From Janthinobacterium sp. Marseille (GTDB taxonomy: Bacteria > Pseudomonadota > Gammaproteobacteria > Burkholderiales > Burkholderiaceae_D), in assembly GCF_000013625.1 (NCBI RefSeq), contig NC_009659.1:4046252-4110251 (forward strand): a DNA stretch of 64,000 nucleotides. The letters run 5' to 3'. Below the pieces are notes generated by a model. It did not search any database. It had not been told where the DNA came from and saw nothing but the letters and a program-made list of their open reading frames with translations. Shown here in pieces: positions 50,692 through 63,527 of the stretch. Position 1 is the first letter of the stretch; every line of letters begins with the position of its first letter. Made by a program: the position numbers and the translations under genes.

Positions 50692-51177
50692 ATGACACTG
50701 CGCATCATCGCTACCGGCGGTACTTTCGATAAGCATTACGATGAAATTACCGGTCAGTTGAATTTCAGTCATGGTCACCTGCCGCAGGTCATCAAGCGTG
50801 CCCGCATCACGGTGCCGCTACAGCTGGAACAACTCCCCTTCCTCGACTCGCTGGATATGCACGATGCGGATCGCCAGCGCATTGCAGCATCCTGCCTGCG
50901 CGCCGATGAAACCAGTATTGTCGTGGTTCACGGCACCGACACCATGCGTGAAACCGCCGAAGTATTGGGCGCTGCACAATTACCGAAGACCATCGTCCTG
51001 ACCGGTGCGATGATCCCTTATGAAGTCAAGAATTCGGACGCCCTGTTCAACTTCGGCTTCGCATGCGGCATTGCACAAGCGTTGCCGCATGGCGTGTACA
51101 TCGCGATGAATGCACAAATCTTCACCTGGAATAATGTGCGCAAGAACCGCAGTGCCGGTGTCTTCGAAAAAATCTGA
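50692..51177 (+). CDS. Short asparaginase-domain protein
   Basis: The 161-residue protein has both active-site motifs of the asparaginase fold, 'IIATGGTFDKHY' and 'SIVVVHGTDTMRETAEV', and 'IVLTGAMIPYEVKNSDALFNFGFACGIAQAL', but stops at the end of the N-terminal domain. The C-terminal domain of about 120 residues that completes a normal asparaginase is absent, and I see no remnant downstream. Single-domain members of this kind exist in proteobacteria, so it is not necessarily a broken gene. No clear ribosome binding site is seen. It follows the NtrC-type controlled Cache-CheW gene by 170 nt. Confidence 0.75.
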   Translation: MTLRIIATGGTFDKHYDEITGQLNFSHGHLPQVIKRARITVPLQLEQLPFLDSLDMHDADRQRIAASCLRADETSIVVVHGTDTMRETAEVLGAAQLPKTIVLTGAMIPYEVKNSDALFNFGFACGIAQALPHGVYIAMNAQIFTWNNVRKNRSAGVFEKI

Positions 51178-51213
51178 TCCGATTTCCCCTATCGCTGTAA
51201 ACCTGCCCGGCGC

Positions 51214-53268
51214 TTAAAAGTTATGCGTCAGGGTCAGGCGGACCGATCGCGGTTCGACCGGATGCGAGTGGATGTCATTCACGCCACCGGCCACTTCACC
51301 GTTCAGGCGTGAGCTGTAGTAATAGTCGATATCACTGGCTTTGCGATCAAACAGATTGAATACATCCAGCGTCAGCCTGGTCTTGGGGTTGACCTTGTAA
51401 CCCACGCGCGCGTAAGCAATCGCCGTCGCCTTGGAGCGCACGCTATTGTTTTCGATGAGTGGGCGTGCGCCAAAATAGCGGTACTGGAATGCGCCATACC
51501 AGCGGCCAAGCCCGGTGACGGTAGCGCCAAATGATACGACCCGGTCGATCGAACCGGGGATGTAGTCGCCGGCCGGATCCGCATCGCGATAACGCGCGCG
51601 CGACAAGGCCAGGTCGAGGTCAAACAAGAGCCAGGGTCGCGCGATGTAATGGTTATTCCATTCGATGCCGGTACGACGGCTGGCGCGGCTTGGTTCGGTT
51701 TCACCGGCATCACCGACAAACAACAATTCCGAATCAATATCCAGGCGCCATAAGGCCAGCGAGCTTTGCAGATTGGGGATGATCTCCGTACGCAGCCCCA
51801 CTTCCGCGCCGCGCGTGGCAACCAAAGGCGTTACCGGCGTGGATGCGCCGCCGCCCGGCAATTGCGTCTGCGTGGTGCCGCGGGCGTCATTGCTATGGAA
51901 GCCTTTGCCATAGTTCACGAAGTATTCGGTCTTGGCCCAGGGTCCGAAGATCAGCGACAGTTTGGGCGATACGGTATGGTCACGCGCCTTGCCTGAATTG
52001 CCGGCGATGTCGCTGTCTACATTGAAGCGGTAGGCGTCATAGCGCAGTGCCGCCACGGTGCGGAATTTCTCCAGCCATTGCGCAGAGTTCTCCGCGTAGA
52101 CACCTATGCTGGCTTCCTTCACTTTGTCTTCGCGTACGGTGGCGGTGCGCTCTTGGGCAATGGTGTCATACAGGCCGACCGGCGACAAACGGTCATAGCG
52201 TGTTTGGAAGCCAATCTTGTTTTGCATGGTAATGCCGCCGATTTTATCTATCCACGTTTGCGCGGCATTCAGGCCATACATGCGCCGGTTTTCACTTTGC
52301 TGGAATTGATCTCCATCAATAGGGTTATCCAGCAAGTAAGTGAAATTGCTAAACAAATTGAGTTTGGATTGCACCGCATACGCATTCAGTTCGAACAGGC
52401 TGTCCTGGCTGCGTTTATGCATCGCATAGCTCAGGCTGTAACGCGAAGTGCTACCACCGTCGGTCGGATCAATTGCGCCAAAGCGGCCGATCAGGCCGGC
52501 ATTGATCGCGCGTTGTGGAATCTGGTCGGTGGAGTTCCATGTGTTCTTGTAAGCCATACCGGTAATGCTGAAGCCTTCGTATTGATTGCCGCCGGTGTAC
52601 TTCAGGGTGCCGCTGTACTTGCGCAAATCTTCCGGGTTGTCCCACGGCCCTTTGTTGCGTGTGACTTCGAGGCCATACAGCAGTGTGCCGCTGCCGGCAT
52701 CGAAAGAGTCGGCCAGTACCGTGCGTTGGTAGCCGTGGCTACCCGCGGTAATCGAAGCGATGCCTGAAGGCAGCTTGTCGGCCAGGCGCATATGCGCGGC
52801 ACCGGCCGACGCGAAATCGCCTTCGTCTGCAAAGTAAGGCCCCTTCTTATAGTCAATCCGGTCTATCAGTTCGGGGATGATGAAGTTGATATCCGTATAG
52901 CCCTGGCCGTGGGCATGGGTGCGCATATTGACCGGTACATCGTCGACATAGGTGGCAAAGTCGGTACCGTGATCCAGGTTGAAGCCGCGCAAAAAGTATT
53001 GATTGGCCTTGCCGTCGCCACTGTGCTGCGTCACGATCATGCCGGGCACGAATTCCAGTAGTTCACCGGTGCGTAGCGCAGGCCGATTCTCGACCAGGCT
53101 GGAGGTGGCAGTGCCCTGACTGGCGGCATTGGAGCTGCCGACGGCATTGTTGTAGTGGCTGGTGACGTTGATGACGTCCAGTTCGGTCGGTTCCACTGCG
53201 ATGGCTGGACCGATTGCCGCCAAGGCCAGTGATATCGCCAATGGCAGCTTCTTTTTGCGAGCTTGCAT
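51214..53268 (-). CDS. TonB-dependent outer membrane receptor
   Basis: The 684-residue protein has a signal peptide ending near 'IGPAIAVEP', a plug with 'RTGELLEFVPGMIVTQHSGDGKANQYFLRGFNLDHGTDFATYVDDVPVNMRTHAHGQGYTDINFIIPELIDRIDYKKGPYFADEGDFASAG' and a beta barrel ending 'SVRLTLTHNF'. A TonB-box-like segment 'TELDVINVTS' precedes the plug. It belongs to a clade with a characteristic His-containing 'MRTHAHGQGYTD' plug loop of unknown cargo. I use the ATG at 53268; the frame continues to a TTG at 53280. No transporter or regulator is adjacent on its strand. Confidence 0.85.
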   Translation of the reverse strand: MQARKKKLPLAISLALAAIGPAIAVEPTELDVINVTSHYNNAVGSSNAASQGTATSSLVENRPALRTGELLEFVPGMIVTQHSGDGKANQYFLRGFNLDHGTDFATYVDDVPVNMRTHAHGQGYTDINFIIPELIDRIDYKKGPYFADEGDFASAGAAHMRLADKLPSGIASITAGSHGYQRTVLADSFDAGSGTLLYGLEVTRNKGPWDNPEDLRKYSGTLKYTGGNQYEGFSITGMAYKNTWNSTDQIPQRAINAGLIGRFGAIDPTDGGSTSRYSLSYAMHKRSQDSLFELNAYAVQSKLNLFSNFTYLLDNPIDGDQFQQSENRRMYGLNAAQTWIDKIGGITMQNKIGFQTRYDRLSPVGLYDTIAQERTATVREDKVKEASIGVYAENSAQWLEKFRTVAALRYDAYRFNVDSDIAGNSGKARDHTVSPKLSLIFGPWAKTEYFVNYGKGFHSNDARGTTQTQLPGGGASTPVTPLVATRGAEVGLRTEIIPNLQSSLALWRLDIDSELLFVGDAGETEPSRASRRTGIEWNNHYIARPWLLFDLDLALSRARYRDADPAGDYIPGSIDRVVSFGATVTGLGRWYGAFQYRYFGARPLIENNSVRSKATAIAYARVGYKVNPKTRLTLDVFNLFDRKASDIDYYYSSRLNGEVAGGVNDIHSHPVEPRSVRLTLTHNF

Positions 53269-53466
53269 ACCTGCTTTCAAATGTCTCGTGTGATGACGGC
53301 TTAATTTTTATAGTGTTTTGCCGAATAGTCCGGCACCGGGGGGCAACACGCCTTGATCCGGCTGTTGTACATTGCTATCAATGCGCCAGACATTTAGCAA
53401 AAAACGTACCTGTCTTTACAGGTATTCGCGCTACCGCCCACTCTGTAAACAATAGCGAGATCGACC

Positions 53467-55302
53467 ATGCACACGGCAGATGAAGAACTTTCGATTCCCA
53501 GGGCCATCGTCACCGATCGCGTCGCGCGGCTGCGCCTGCTGACGGGTTTGCTGCAGGGTGCCATCCTGTATGCACTTTATTTCAGCCTGAAAGAGAAATT
53601 CTGGCCGGCCACCAACGGCTATCTGTTTTCGCCGTTGTCGATGATCTTTGTTTTTGTTCCCATCCTCTTTATCTCTGCACTCGGGCATTTGAATGCGCGG
53701 CGCATGTGGATCTGGATGGTCGTCGCCGCACTGATATGCGTGTTGATGGGTGTTTACGATATCTGGCGCATCGGCTTCGACGACAGCAATCATTTGTTTG
53801 GTGAAAGTGGATTCCGGCGTACGCCATCCATCCTGGTACTACTGTTTGTCACCGGCGGCTTTTATATCGCGCATGCACTGGTGCTGGCTGCGGCTGCCGA
53901 CGAGCGCCGCATCGCGCGTTATCCGACTTATTTTGAAACAGCCTGGAAGCTGATCATCCAGGTCAAGTTTTCCATCCTCTTCGTCGCTGTCTTGTGGCTG
54001 ATCCTGTGGCTGGGTGCGACGCTGTTCATGCTGGTCAAAGTCAATTTCCTGCAAAAGCTGCTGGAGCAGTCATGGTTTGCGATCCCGGTCATCACCTTTG
54101 CTTTTTCTACCGCGTTACACATTACCGATGTGCGTCCGGGCATCGTGCGCGGCATACGCAGCCTCTTGCTCGTGCTGATGTCGTGGTTGCTGCCGATCAC
54201 CGCCTTGATCGTCGCCGGTTTCCTGCTCACGCTGCCATTTACCGGGCTTGAACCTTTGTGGGCAACGCGCCATGCGACTGCGGTCTTGCTGGGCGCGACC
54301 GCGACATTGGTGGTCTTGATCAATGCCGCCTTCCAGGGCGGTGAAGTCGGCAAGGAAGTCGCACGTGTATTGCGCATCAGTGCGCGGCTGGCTTGCCTGC
54401 TTTTGTTGCCGATGACGCTGATTGCGATTTATTCGCTGACCCTGCGCGTACAGCAATACGGCTGGAGCAATGACCGCGTGATCGCCGCCGCCTGCCTGTT
54501 GGTCGCAGCTTGCTACGCTTGCGGCTATCTGTGGGCGGCTGTGGAACGCGGCGTCTGGCTGGCGCGTATCGCGGCAATTAATGTGTTGACGGCATTCCTG
54601 GTGCTGGCGGTATTGATTGCATTATTTACGCCTGTCGCTGATCCGGCGCGGATTTCGGTCGCTAACCAGTTGGCGCGCCTGCAATCGGGCCAGGTCAGTG
54701 CCGATAAATTTGACTTTGATTACCTGCGCTTCGATGGCGCGCGCTACGGCGACCGTGCCTTGAAGGCATTCAAGGAAAAGGCCGAAGGTCCGGATGCGGA
54801 ACTGATTCGCAAACGCGCCACTGCCGCGCTGGAAAAGAAAGGCCGCTGGAGCCAGCAAAATCCGAATGCCAATACGCAGACCCGCAGTGAAAATATTACC
54901 GTCTGGCCGAACGGGCAAACCCTGCCGGAAGCCTTCCTCAAGCAGGATTGGGGTAATAGCGGACGGAATTACCTGCTACCGGATTGCCTGAAGTTGCAAG
55001 ACAGCAAATGCAATGCCTACCTGCTGGATCTGGATGGCGACGGCAAAACCGAAATCTTGTTGAGAAACGTGCAGGATTACGGGCAACTGGTGGTGTTTTC
55101 ACACCAGACCGACGGTTGGAAGCCGGCCGGCACCATGACCGGCAACCAGAATTGCAAGGAAGTGGCGCAAGCCCTGGCGGAGGGCCACGTTCGTACTGCG
55201 CCGCCCTTGTTCAATGACCTGGAGGTAGCGGGCCAGCGCTTGCACGTGCAACCATGGCCGGCCGACCAGCTTAAATGTAATGCACTGGCGGGTACTAATT
55301 AA
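53467..55302 (+). CDS. DUF4153-type polytopic membrane protein
   Basis: The 611-residue protein has about 12 membrane helices in its first 440 residues (DUF4153 type: 'RLRLLTGLLQGAILYALYFSLKEKFWP', 'YPTYFETAWKLIIQVKFSILFVAVLWLILWLGATLF', 'VKVNFLQKLLEQSWFAIPVITFAFSTALHITD'), followed by a soluble C-terminal domain of about 170 residues. That domain carries 'YLLDLDGDGKTEILL', an EF-hand/FG-GAP-like DxDxDG calcium motif. Function unknown; the family is common in proteobacterial envelopes. Confidence 0.8.
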   Translation: MHTADEELSIPRAIVTDRVARLRLLTGLLQGAILYALYFSLKEKFWPATNGYLFSPLSMIFVFVPILFISALGHLNARRMWIWMVVAALICVLMGVYDIWRIGFDDSNHLFGESGFRRTPSILVLLFVTGGFYIAHALVLAAAADERRIARYPTYFETAWKLIIQVKFSILFVAVLWLILWLGATLFMLVKVNFLQKLLEQSWFAIPVITFAFSTALHITDVRPGIVRGIRSLLLVLMSWLLPITALIVAGFLLTLPFTGLEPLWATRHATAVLLGATATLVVLINAAFQGGEVGKEVARVLRISARLACLLLLPMTLIAIYSLTLRVQQYGWSNDRVIAAACLLVAACYACGYLWAAVERGVWLARIAAINVLTAFLVLAVLIALFTPVADPARISVANQLARLQSGQVSADKFDFDYLRFDGARYGDRALKAFKEKAEGPDAELIRKRATAALEKKGRWSQQNPNANTQTRSENITVWPNGQTLPEAFLKQDWGNSGRNYLLPDCLKLQDSKCNAYLLDLDGDGKTEILLRNVQDYGQLVVFSHQTDGWKPAGTMTGNQNCKEVAQALAEGHVRTAPPLFNDLEVAGQRLHVQPWPADQLKCNALAGTN

Positions 55303-55543
55303 GCGCTGCGGCAATACAAACACAAGTTGTAGGGCTAATGCGCTTTACTTCAAACTTTGTTTTTAAATTTGTACTAGAATTTAAATCGAGTGGCTGTGAG
55401 TCGTACTGTAAAGCAGCAGCCTTTCACCAAGCTCAATCCACAACTCAATTATTAAGGGGAATTCGGCTGAACTCTTGAGTATCCAAGTTATCAAACGATG
55501 AGATCAAACTGAGAGACATAACGCAATCACTTGGAGGAAAAAA
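55303..55543. other. Intergenic stretch of 241 nt before the zinc-ribbon gene
   Basis: AT-rich region containing likely promoter sequences for the gene at 55544. I see no operator or RNA structure that I can name. A strong ribosome binding site (GGAGG) sits at its right end. Confidence 0.5.
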
Positions 55544-55771
55544 ATGGATAAAGCACTGAAATCATGTCCGTTTTGCGGCAGCAAAGCAGAATTGAAAGAA
55601 GCCCATTACCTTGAATCCGAATTGCCTTACAGCTACGTGCATTGCACGAGTGAAAGTTGCACCCTCAACCACAACACTGCGCATTTCAGCGGCAACACGG
55701 AAGCCAGGAATAGCGAAAATGCAGTCAGCGCCTGGAACAAACGACTGGAAATCCCGGCCCTGCACCACTAG
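55544..55771 (+). CDS. Lar-type zinc-ribbon protein
   Basis: The 75-residue protein starts 'MDKALKSCPFCGSKAELKEAHYLES' with a CxxC zinc knuckle, a second Cys pair in 'HCTSESCTLNHNT', and ends 'NSENAVSAWNKRL', the pattern of the restriction alleviation Lar-like proteins. The prototype protects phage DNA by modulating host restriction; most chromosomal copies have no known role. Ribosome binding site TTGGAGG precedes the ATG, and a terminator follows. Confidence 0.8.
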   Translation: MDKALKSCPFCGSKAELKEAHYLESELPYSYVHCTSESCTLNHNTAHFSGNTEARNSENAVSAWNKRLEIPALHH

Positions 55772-55794
55772 TTAAACCTGCAGTAACAAAGATC

Positions 55795-55821
55795 AATGGC
55801 TTGGGCGACCAAGCCATTTTT
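55795..55821 (+). terminator. Rho-independent terminator of the zinc-ribbon gene
   Basis: Stem AATGGCTTGG / CCAAGCCATT with GCGA loop, then TTTT. Confidence 0.85.
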
Positions 55822-55856
55822 ACGTGCGCTCCGTTTTTTAGATGGATGCAGCCAAT

Positions 55857-55885
55857 AAAAAAGCCCGCCTGAGCGAGCTTTTTTG
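55857..55885. terminator. Terminator-like hairpin
   Basis: Stem AAAAAAGCCCGC / GCGAGCTTTTTT with one internal mismatch and a CTGA loop, T-runs on either strand. It probably ends the minus-strand lpxO gene. Confidence 0.7.
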
Positions 55886-55901
55886 TTTTTAGCTGTCAAC
55901 A

Positions 55902-56804
55902 TCAAATCAGGATGATGGCAGCGACGATGCCGAGCAGGATAGACCACTTCACCAAATAGTAGAGCGGCTTGTTATAAGCCTTCAATTTCTTGCCGTTGGC
56001 GCGGATCGCATAGATATTCTTGAAAGCGCGGTTCACGCCGCCAGTGCGATCTTCCATGTCATTCGGTGCCGCCGTTGCTGACATCACCGTATTGCTGAAC
56101 CAGTGGTTCACCGCTTGCGCCCAGCGCCATTTCATTTTGCGTTCCAGATCGCAGAACAGGATGATGCGGTTCTTGTCGCTATTGTTGGCGGCCCAGTGGA
56201 TATAGGTTTCATCGAAGATCACCGCTTCGCCGTCGCGCCAGCTGTAATCGACGCCATCCACATTGATGAAGCAGCGATCATCATTTGGCGTCACCAGGCC
56301 AAGGTGATAGCGCAGCGAACCGGCATACGGATCACGGTGCTTACCGAGGTCCGCGCCCGGTGGCAATTGCGCGAACATCGCCGCCTTGATGCACGGGATC
56401 GAATCGAGAATTTCCACCGTGCGCGGGCAACGGGCGATCGCCGACGGATGGCTGTCACCGTACCACTTCAGATAAAAACGGGTCCAGCCGCGACGGAAGA
56501 AGGAATTGAAACCGGCGTCGTCCATCTTGGCGGATGCCTTGATGCCGCCTTCGCTTTGCAGCGCAACGGCTTCATCGCGAATCACTTCCCACTGGTCGGC
56601 CAGCTTTTTCAATTCCGGGTAGCTGTTGACGTCGTGGTAAGGCTTGTCCGGCAGGCTGGAAAACAGCGTCATGAACGCATTGATAGGCGCCATGAAAGTC
56701 GAATGGTCAGTCGACTGACGCAACCATTTATGCCGTATCTTGCCGCGGTAATGTGTATAGCAAACGCTGGCCAGAAACAGCGTGATAAGGGTCCATTTAA
56801 TCAT
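55902..56804 (-). CDS. lpxO: Aspartyl/asparaginyl beta-hydroxylase family dioxygenase (LpxO-type)
   Basis: The 300-residue membrane-bound protein has an N-terminal anchor helix, the 2-oxoglutarate/Fe(II) dioxygenase segment with HxD ('LGKHRDPYAG'), 'RCFINVDGVDYSWRDGEAVIFDETYIHWAANNSDKNRIILFCDLER' with the second His, and a C-terminal membrane helix ('LVKWSILLGIVAAIILI'). LpxO hydroxylates the secondary acyl chains of lipid A. The layout with helices at both ends matches LpxO rather than the peptidyl hydroxylases. No adjacent lipid A gene supports it, so the assignment is by family. Confidence 0.82.
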   Translation of the reverse strand: MIKWTLITLFLASVCYTHYRGKIRHKWLRQSTDHSTFMAPINAFMTLFSSLPDKPYHDVNSYPELKKLADQWEVIRDEAVALQSEGGIKASAKMDDAGFNSFFRRGWTRFYLKWYGDSHPSAIARCPRTVEILDSIPCIKAAMFAQLPPGADLGKHRDPYAGSLRYHLGLVTPNDDRCFINVDGVDYSWRDGEAVIFDETYIHWAANNSDKNRIILFCDLERKMKWRWAQAVNHWFSNTVMSATAAPNDMEDRTGGVNRAFKNIYAIRANGKKLKAYNKPLYYLVKWSILLGIVAAIILI

Positions 56805-56963
56805 TGGTCTGGATGATTTCAGATGCGAAAAAGCAAATTGTACCGAACTGCAGCGGGCTCTGCAGAAAGGTGTTGCTCTCTGAACATTATCTTAACAAAC
56901 GGGGGATTTTTGGCCGGGAGGCCCTGGCTAGCCGGCGTTCCTGCCTGCGGCTAGCCATGCTTC

Positions 56964-56991
56964 GGATCGCTACGCCGGGTGGTAGCGATCC
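56964..56991 (-). terminator. Hairpin downstream of icd
   Basis: Perfect 10-bp stem GGATCGCTAC / GTAGCGATCC with an 8-nt loop, 15 nt after the icd stop on the minus strand. No T-run follows, so termination may rely on Rho or on the second GGCTAGCC-containing repeat at 56927-56956. Confidence 0.5.
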
Positions 56992-57006
56992 GTTGACGGT
57001 TGTGGA

Positions 57007-59637
<2,631 letters not shown>

Positions 59638-61035
59638 TTACTTGCCGATACAGAAGCGGCTGAAAATCACGCCGAGCAAATCGTCGGAAGTGAATTCGCC
59701 GGTGATGCTGGACAATCGTTCCTGTGCCAAGCGCAATTCTTCGGCGAACAAATCCAGCGCCGGATCCGTTGCTTCACTATCATGCGCCGCGTGTTGCGCC
59801 GCCATTTCCAGATGGTCATGCGCTGACTTCAAGGCAACCAGATGGCGTTCGCGCGCCAGGTAGAGCGATTCGCCGGTTTGTTGCCAGCCGATCAGGCGCA
59901 ATAATTCACCGCGCAGCAAATCCATACCTTGCAGGTCGGTAGCCGACACATAGATATGCGTCGAATCCGGCATGCGGTCGATTGCAGGGCGGTGACCGGA
60001 CAGGTCGATCTTGTTCCAGATGCGCATGACCGGGATATTTTCCGGGAAGCGTTCGACGATTTGTTCATCGGCCCGGGTCGGGCCGCGGTTGGCATCCAGC
60101 ATGTGGATGATGACGTCGGCGGTCTTTACTGCAGCCCAGGTGCGTTCGATACCGATGCGCTCTACTTCGTCGGTCGCATCACTGGCATCGCGGATGCCGG
60201 CGGTGTCGATCACATTAACCGGTATGCCTTCGATCTGGATGGTTTCAATCACCTTGTCGCGGGTGGTACCGGCAATCGCGGTGACGATGGCGACATCGCT
60301 GCCGGCCAGTGCATTCAGCAACGAAGACTTACCGACGTTCGGTTGCCCGGCCAATACGATATTCAAGCCGTCGCGCAGCAAGGCACCTTGTGAAGCCTGG
60401 GTGAAAACAGCTTGCAGTGCCTCGCGTATGCCATTGAGCTGGCCGCGGGCGTCGGATTTTTCCAGGAAGTCGATTTCTTCTTCCGGGAAGTCCAGCGTGG
60501 CTTCGACCAGCATGCGCAGGTTGGTGATCTTGTCGACCAGGTCCTGGATGGTTTTCGAGAAAGCGCCGGACAAGGATTGTGAGGCCGACTTGGCGGCGGC
60601 TTCGGTCGAGGCTTCGATCAGGTCGATCACGCCTTCGGCTTGCGCCAGGTCCAGTTTGTCATTGAGGAAGGCGCGATGCGTGAATTCACCCGGTTGTGCC
60701 ATGCGTAGACCGATATCAGTACCCGCTTCCAAGCAACGTGTCAGCAGCATTTGCAGCACGATCGGACCGCCGTGGCCTTGCAGTTCCAGCACGTCTTCAC
60801 CGGTATAGGAGTGCGGTGCCTTGAAGTAGATCGCCAAACCCTGGTCGATCACACTGCCATCGGCATTGACGAAGTTGGTGAAAGTCGCATGGCGCGGCTG
60901 TAGTTCGGCACCTTTGGTGGCGCACACTGCCTCGATGATGGAAGAGATATTTTTACCGGAGACGCGTACGACGCCGATGCCGCCACGGCCTGGAGCGGTG
61001 GCGATTGCTGCGATGGGGGAAGAGTCAAAGTTCAT
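59638..61035 (-). CDS. mnmE: tRNA modification GTPase MnmE (TrmE)
   Basis: MnmE, with MnmG, adds the carboxymethylaminomethyl group to U34 of certain tRNAs. The 465-residue protein has the N-terminal tetrahydrofolate-binding domain ('[20 protein letters not shown]'), the helical domain, an embedded G domain with P-loop '[14 protein letters not shown]', 'DTAG' and 'NKID', and the C-terminal catalytic 'FCIGK'. It lies in the conserved rpmH-rnpA-yidD-yidC-mnmE block. Confidence 0.97.
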   Translation of the reverse strand: MNFDSSPIAAIATAPGRGGIGVVRVSGKNISSIIEAVCATKGAELQPRHATFTNFVNADGSVIDQGLAIYFKAPHSYTGEDVLELQGHGGPIVLQMLLTRCLEAGTDIGLRMAQPGEFTHRAFLNDKLDLAQAEGVIDLIEASTEAAAKSASQSLSGAFSKTIQDLVDKITNLRMLVEATLDFPEEEIDFLEKSDARGQLNGIREALQAVFTQASQGALLRDGLNIVLAGQPNVGKSSLLNALAGSDVAIVTAIAGTTRDKVIETIQIEGIPVNVIDTAGIRDASDATDEVERIGIERTWAAVKTADVIIHMLDANRGPTRADEQIVERFPENIPVMRIWNKIDLSGHRPAIDRMPDSTHIYVSATDLQGMDLLRGELLRLIGWQQTGESLYLARERHLVALKSAHDHLEMAAQHAAHDSEATDPALDLFAEELRLAQERLSSITGEFTSDDLLGVIFSRFCIGK

Positions 61036-61073
61036 GCAGTAATTCTATAGGTTGTTCAGATGTTTTAGGCAAC

Positions 61074-61105
61074 AAAAAAGCCCGCAAACAACACGGGCTT
61101 TTTTT
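61074..61105. terminator. Bidirectional rho-independent terminator
   Basis: Stem AAAAAAGCCCG / CGGGCTTTTTT, 9-nt loop, between yidC and mnmE. Confidence 0.85.
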
Positions 61106-61137
61106 ATTTGCGGTAATCGGTGATTACCGGCGCTGAT

Positions 61138-62832
61138 TTAGTTCACGATGCCCATCTTTTTACTGATGGTCCATTGCTGCGCAATCGACAGGATGTTGTT
61201 GACTACCCAGTACAGCACGAGGCCGGCAGGGAAGAAGAAGAACATCAGCGAGAATGCGATCGGCATGAACATCATGACTTTAGCCTGGATCGGATCCGGC
61301 GGAGTCGGGTTCAGCTTGGTCTGGATGAACATCGAAATCGCCATCAGGATAGGCAGGATACCGATGGTCAGATGGAAAGAACCGATCATGTACGAACCGA
61401 ACAGGGTATCCGGCGACGCCAGATCGCTGATCCACAGCCATGGTGCATTACGCATTTCGACGCTGGCCAGCAGTACCCAGTACAGCGAAATGAAGACCGG
61501 GATCTGGATCACGATAGGCATACAGCCGCCCAAAGGATTGATCTTTTCTTTCTTGTACAGCTCCATCATGGCCGCATTCATCTTTTGCGGTTCGCCTTTG
61601 TACTTGGTACGGATTTCCGTCATCTTAGGCGTGACCAGTTTCATCTTGGCCATGCTGCGATAGCTGGCAGCCGACAATGGGAAGAACGCCAGTTTGATGA
61701 CGATGGTCAGCACCACAATGGTCCAGCCCCAGTTGCCGAGCAATTGGTGGATCTGGATCATCAGCCAGAAAATCGGTTTGGCGATAATCGTCAGCCAGCC
61801 ATAATCCTTGACCAGTTCAAAGCCAGGGGCGACTGCTTCCAGGCGTTTGGATTCTTGCGGGCCGGAATACAGCGTCGCGTCCATCGACTGGGTAGCACCA
61901 GGAGCAACTGCGCCCATAGGCATGATCGCGCCGACAGCGTACAGATTGGTTGCCAGTTTTTTGGTGAAGTATTCACGCGGCACATTGGCCGGTGGTACGA
62001 AAGCCGAAACGAAGTAATGCTGCACCATCGCGATCCAGCCGCTTTCGGCTTTCACGACGTGCTCGATCTTGCCTTTTTCGATCGATTCGAAAGTGACTTT
62101 CTGGAACTTGTCGCTATCCGAATAGACTGCAGGACCGGTGAAGGTGCTGTAGAACATCGATTCATTGTTCAGCTTCGAACCGTCGCGTACCAGTTGCAGG
62201 TAGAGCGATGGGTTGATCGCGGCAGCGGTTTTGTTGATGACATCATGTTTGATGTCGATCTTGTATTCGCCGCGCTTGAAGGTGTAGGTCTTGACCAGTT
62301 TGACGCCGTTTTGTTCGGCTTCCAGTACCAGTTGTACCTGGTCGCCGGCTTCCAGCGAGCGTGGGCCCGGGCGTACGGTGAACAGCGACTTGTGGTTAGG
62401 ATATGCGCCGCCGATCAGGCCGGTCTGGCCGAGATAGGTACGTGGCGGGGTCGAATCGAACAGCACGATATCTTTGGTCGAATCCGAGCTTTCGTGGTGC
62501 GTCAGCAATTCGAGGTGACGGATTTCGCCGCCGACGGTATCGATGTCAGCCTTGATCAGGTCGGTCGTGATGGTCACGATTTCGCTTTTGGTCGGTGCTA
62601 CGCTATCAGGCACACCGGTCGCATTGGCTGCGTGGGCGCTGGAAGTCGGGACATCTGCGGTTGGAGCCGCGGCCGTTTTACCGTCGTCAGTCGCAGCAGC
62701 AGGTTTGGCTGCTTGCGTGGTCGGATTGTCGAAGAAGATCGATGGTTTGCCGGTATAGCGGTTGTAGTTGTCCCACAGCATCAACAGTGAAAACGAGAAC
62801 ACAACCCACAGGACGGTACGTTTGATATCCAT
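61138..62832 (-). CDS. yidC: Membrane protein insertase YidC
   Basis: YidC inserts and folds inner membrane proteins alone and with SecYEG. The 564-residue protein has the N-terminal transmembrane helix ('[23 protein letters not shown]'), a large periplasmic domain with a Thr/Ala-rich linker (about 30-90), and the conserved five-helix insertase domain from about residue 350 ('[31 protein letters not shown]', '[23 protein letters not shown]'). Conserved location between yidD and mnmE. Confidence 0.97.
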   Translation of the reverse strand: MDIKRTVLWVVFSFSLLMLWDNYNRYTGKPSIFFDNPTTQAAKPAAATDDGKTAAAPTADVPTSSAHAANATGVPDSVAPTKSEIVTITTDLIKADIDTVGGEIRHLELLTHHESSDSTKDIVLFDSTPPRTYLGQTGLIGGAYPNHKSLFTVRPGPRSLEAGDQVQLVLEAEQNGVKLVKTYTFKRGEYKIDIKHDVINKTAAAINPSLYLQLVRDGSKLNNESMFYSTFTGPAVYSDSDKFQKVTFESIEKGKIEHVVKAESGWIAMVQHYFVSAFVPPANVPREYFTKKLATNLYAVGAIMPMGAVAPGATQSMDATLYSGPQESKRLEAVAPGFELVKDYGWLTIIAKPIFWLMIQIHQLLGNWGWTIVVLTIVIKLAFFPLSAASYRSMAKMKLVTPKMTEIRTKYKGEPQKMNAAMMELYKKEKINPLGGCMPIVIQIPVFISLYWVLLASVEMRNAPWLWISDLASPDTLFGSYMIGSFHLTIGILPILMAISMFIQTKLNPTPPDPIQAKVMMFMPIAFSLMFFFFPAGLVLYWVVNNILSIAQQWTISKKMGIVN

Positions 62833-62850
62833 AAGTGTCTTAATCAGTAA

Positions 62851-63111
62851 TCAGGAATGGCCGCAACCGCAAGCGGTTGTAGAAGTTTTGGACGATGATT
62901 TTTTGGGTACCGGATCAACGCCGCCGGCATGCCACGGATGGCATTTGCACAGGCGCTTGGTCGCCAAAAAGCTGCCCTTCAGTGCACCGTGCTCTTCAAG
63001 AGCCTCGATAGCATAGCTGGAGCAGCTTGGATAAAAGCGACAATTCTGTCCGAGAAACGGGCTGATGCCCAATTGGTAAGCACGTACCAGTAACTGCAAG
63101 ATCGTTTTCAT
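62851..63111 (-). CDS. yidD: Membrane protein insertion efficiency factor YidD
   Basis: The 86-residue protein has the invariant YidD core '[59 protein letters not shown]'. It aids YidC-dependent insertion. Its ATG overlaps the rnpA stop by four bases and its stop lies 18 nt before yidC. Confidence 0.95.
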   Translation of the reverse strand: MKTILQLLVRAYQLGISPFLGQNCRFYPSCSSYAIEALEEHGALKGSFLATKRLCKCHPWHAGGVDPVPKKSSSKTSTTACGCGHS

Positions 63112-63518
63112 TTGTTCGCCTCCGGCAAACGCTGCGAAACACCTTGATGCAGACTTAGAGAAGCAAACAGTCGCGTCAATTCTTCCCGTAATGCGGCTTT
63201 CAGGCTGGCCGTGGTGGCTGGCCCTTTTTTCGAATTAACAGGTTGTGACAGACGAACGATGCAATCGATGGACGGCAATGCCGTTTGTCGGAACAATTCC
63301 CGCGTCACGCGTTTGATCGTATTACGAGTCACGGCACGTGGCGCGAAGCGCTTGGCTGCTACCACACCCAGACGGGCGTGTGGCAGATCGGTCTGACGCG
63401 TGTACAGCACGAAGTGTGCGGTACGTTGCACGGGTCGCAAACGAAAAACGGATGAAAATTCATCCGTTTTAACGATCCGCCGATCGCGTGCAAAGTCGAG
63501 CGAACGATCGCCGGTCAC
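63108..63518 (-). CDS. rnpA: Ribonuclease P protein component
   Basis: RnpA binds the RNase P RNA and matures tRNA 5' ends. The 136-residue protein has the conserved '[14 protein letters not shown]', '[29 protein letters not shown]' (the RNR-type RNA-binding motif) and '[10 protein letters not shown]'. Translation begins with GTG at 63518; the ATG at 63523 is out of frame. It overlaps yidD by four bases and lies 9 nt after rpmH. Confidence 0.95.
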   Translation of the reverse strand: MTGDRSLDFARDRRIVKTDEFSSVFRLRPVQRTAHFVLYTRQTDLPHARLGVVAAKRFAPRAVTRNTIKRVTRELFRQTALPSIDCIVRLSQPVNSKKGPATTASLKAALREELTRLFASLSLHQGVSQRLPEANK

Positions 63519-63527
63519 GCCATTCGC

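Noticed and set aside
53374..53388. Possible sigma-54 promoter for the TonB receptor at 51-53 kb
   Set aside because: On the minus strand TGGCGCATTGATAGC has correct GG-N10-GC spacing, but the -12 is AGC rather than TGC and no activator dyad is visible, so support is weak.
61120..62790. A 556-codon plus-strand open frame opposite yidC
   Set aside because: Shadow of yidC; no ribosome binding site or recognisable domain.
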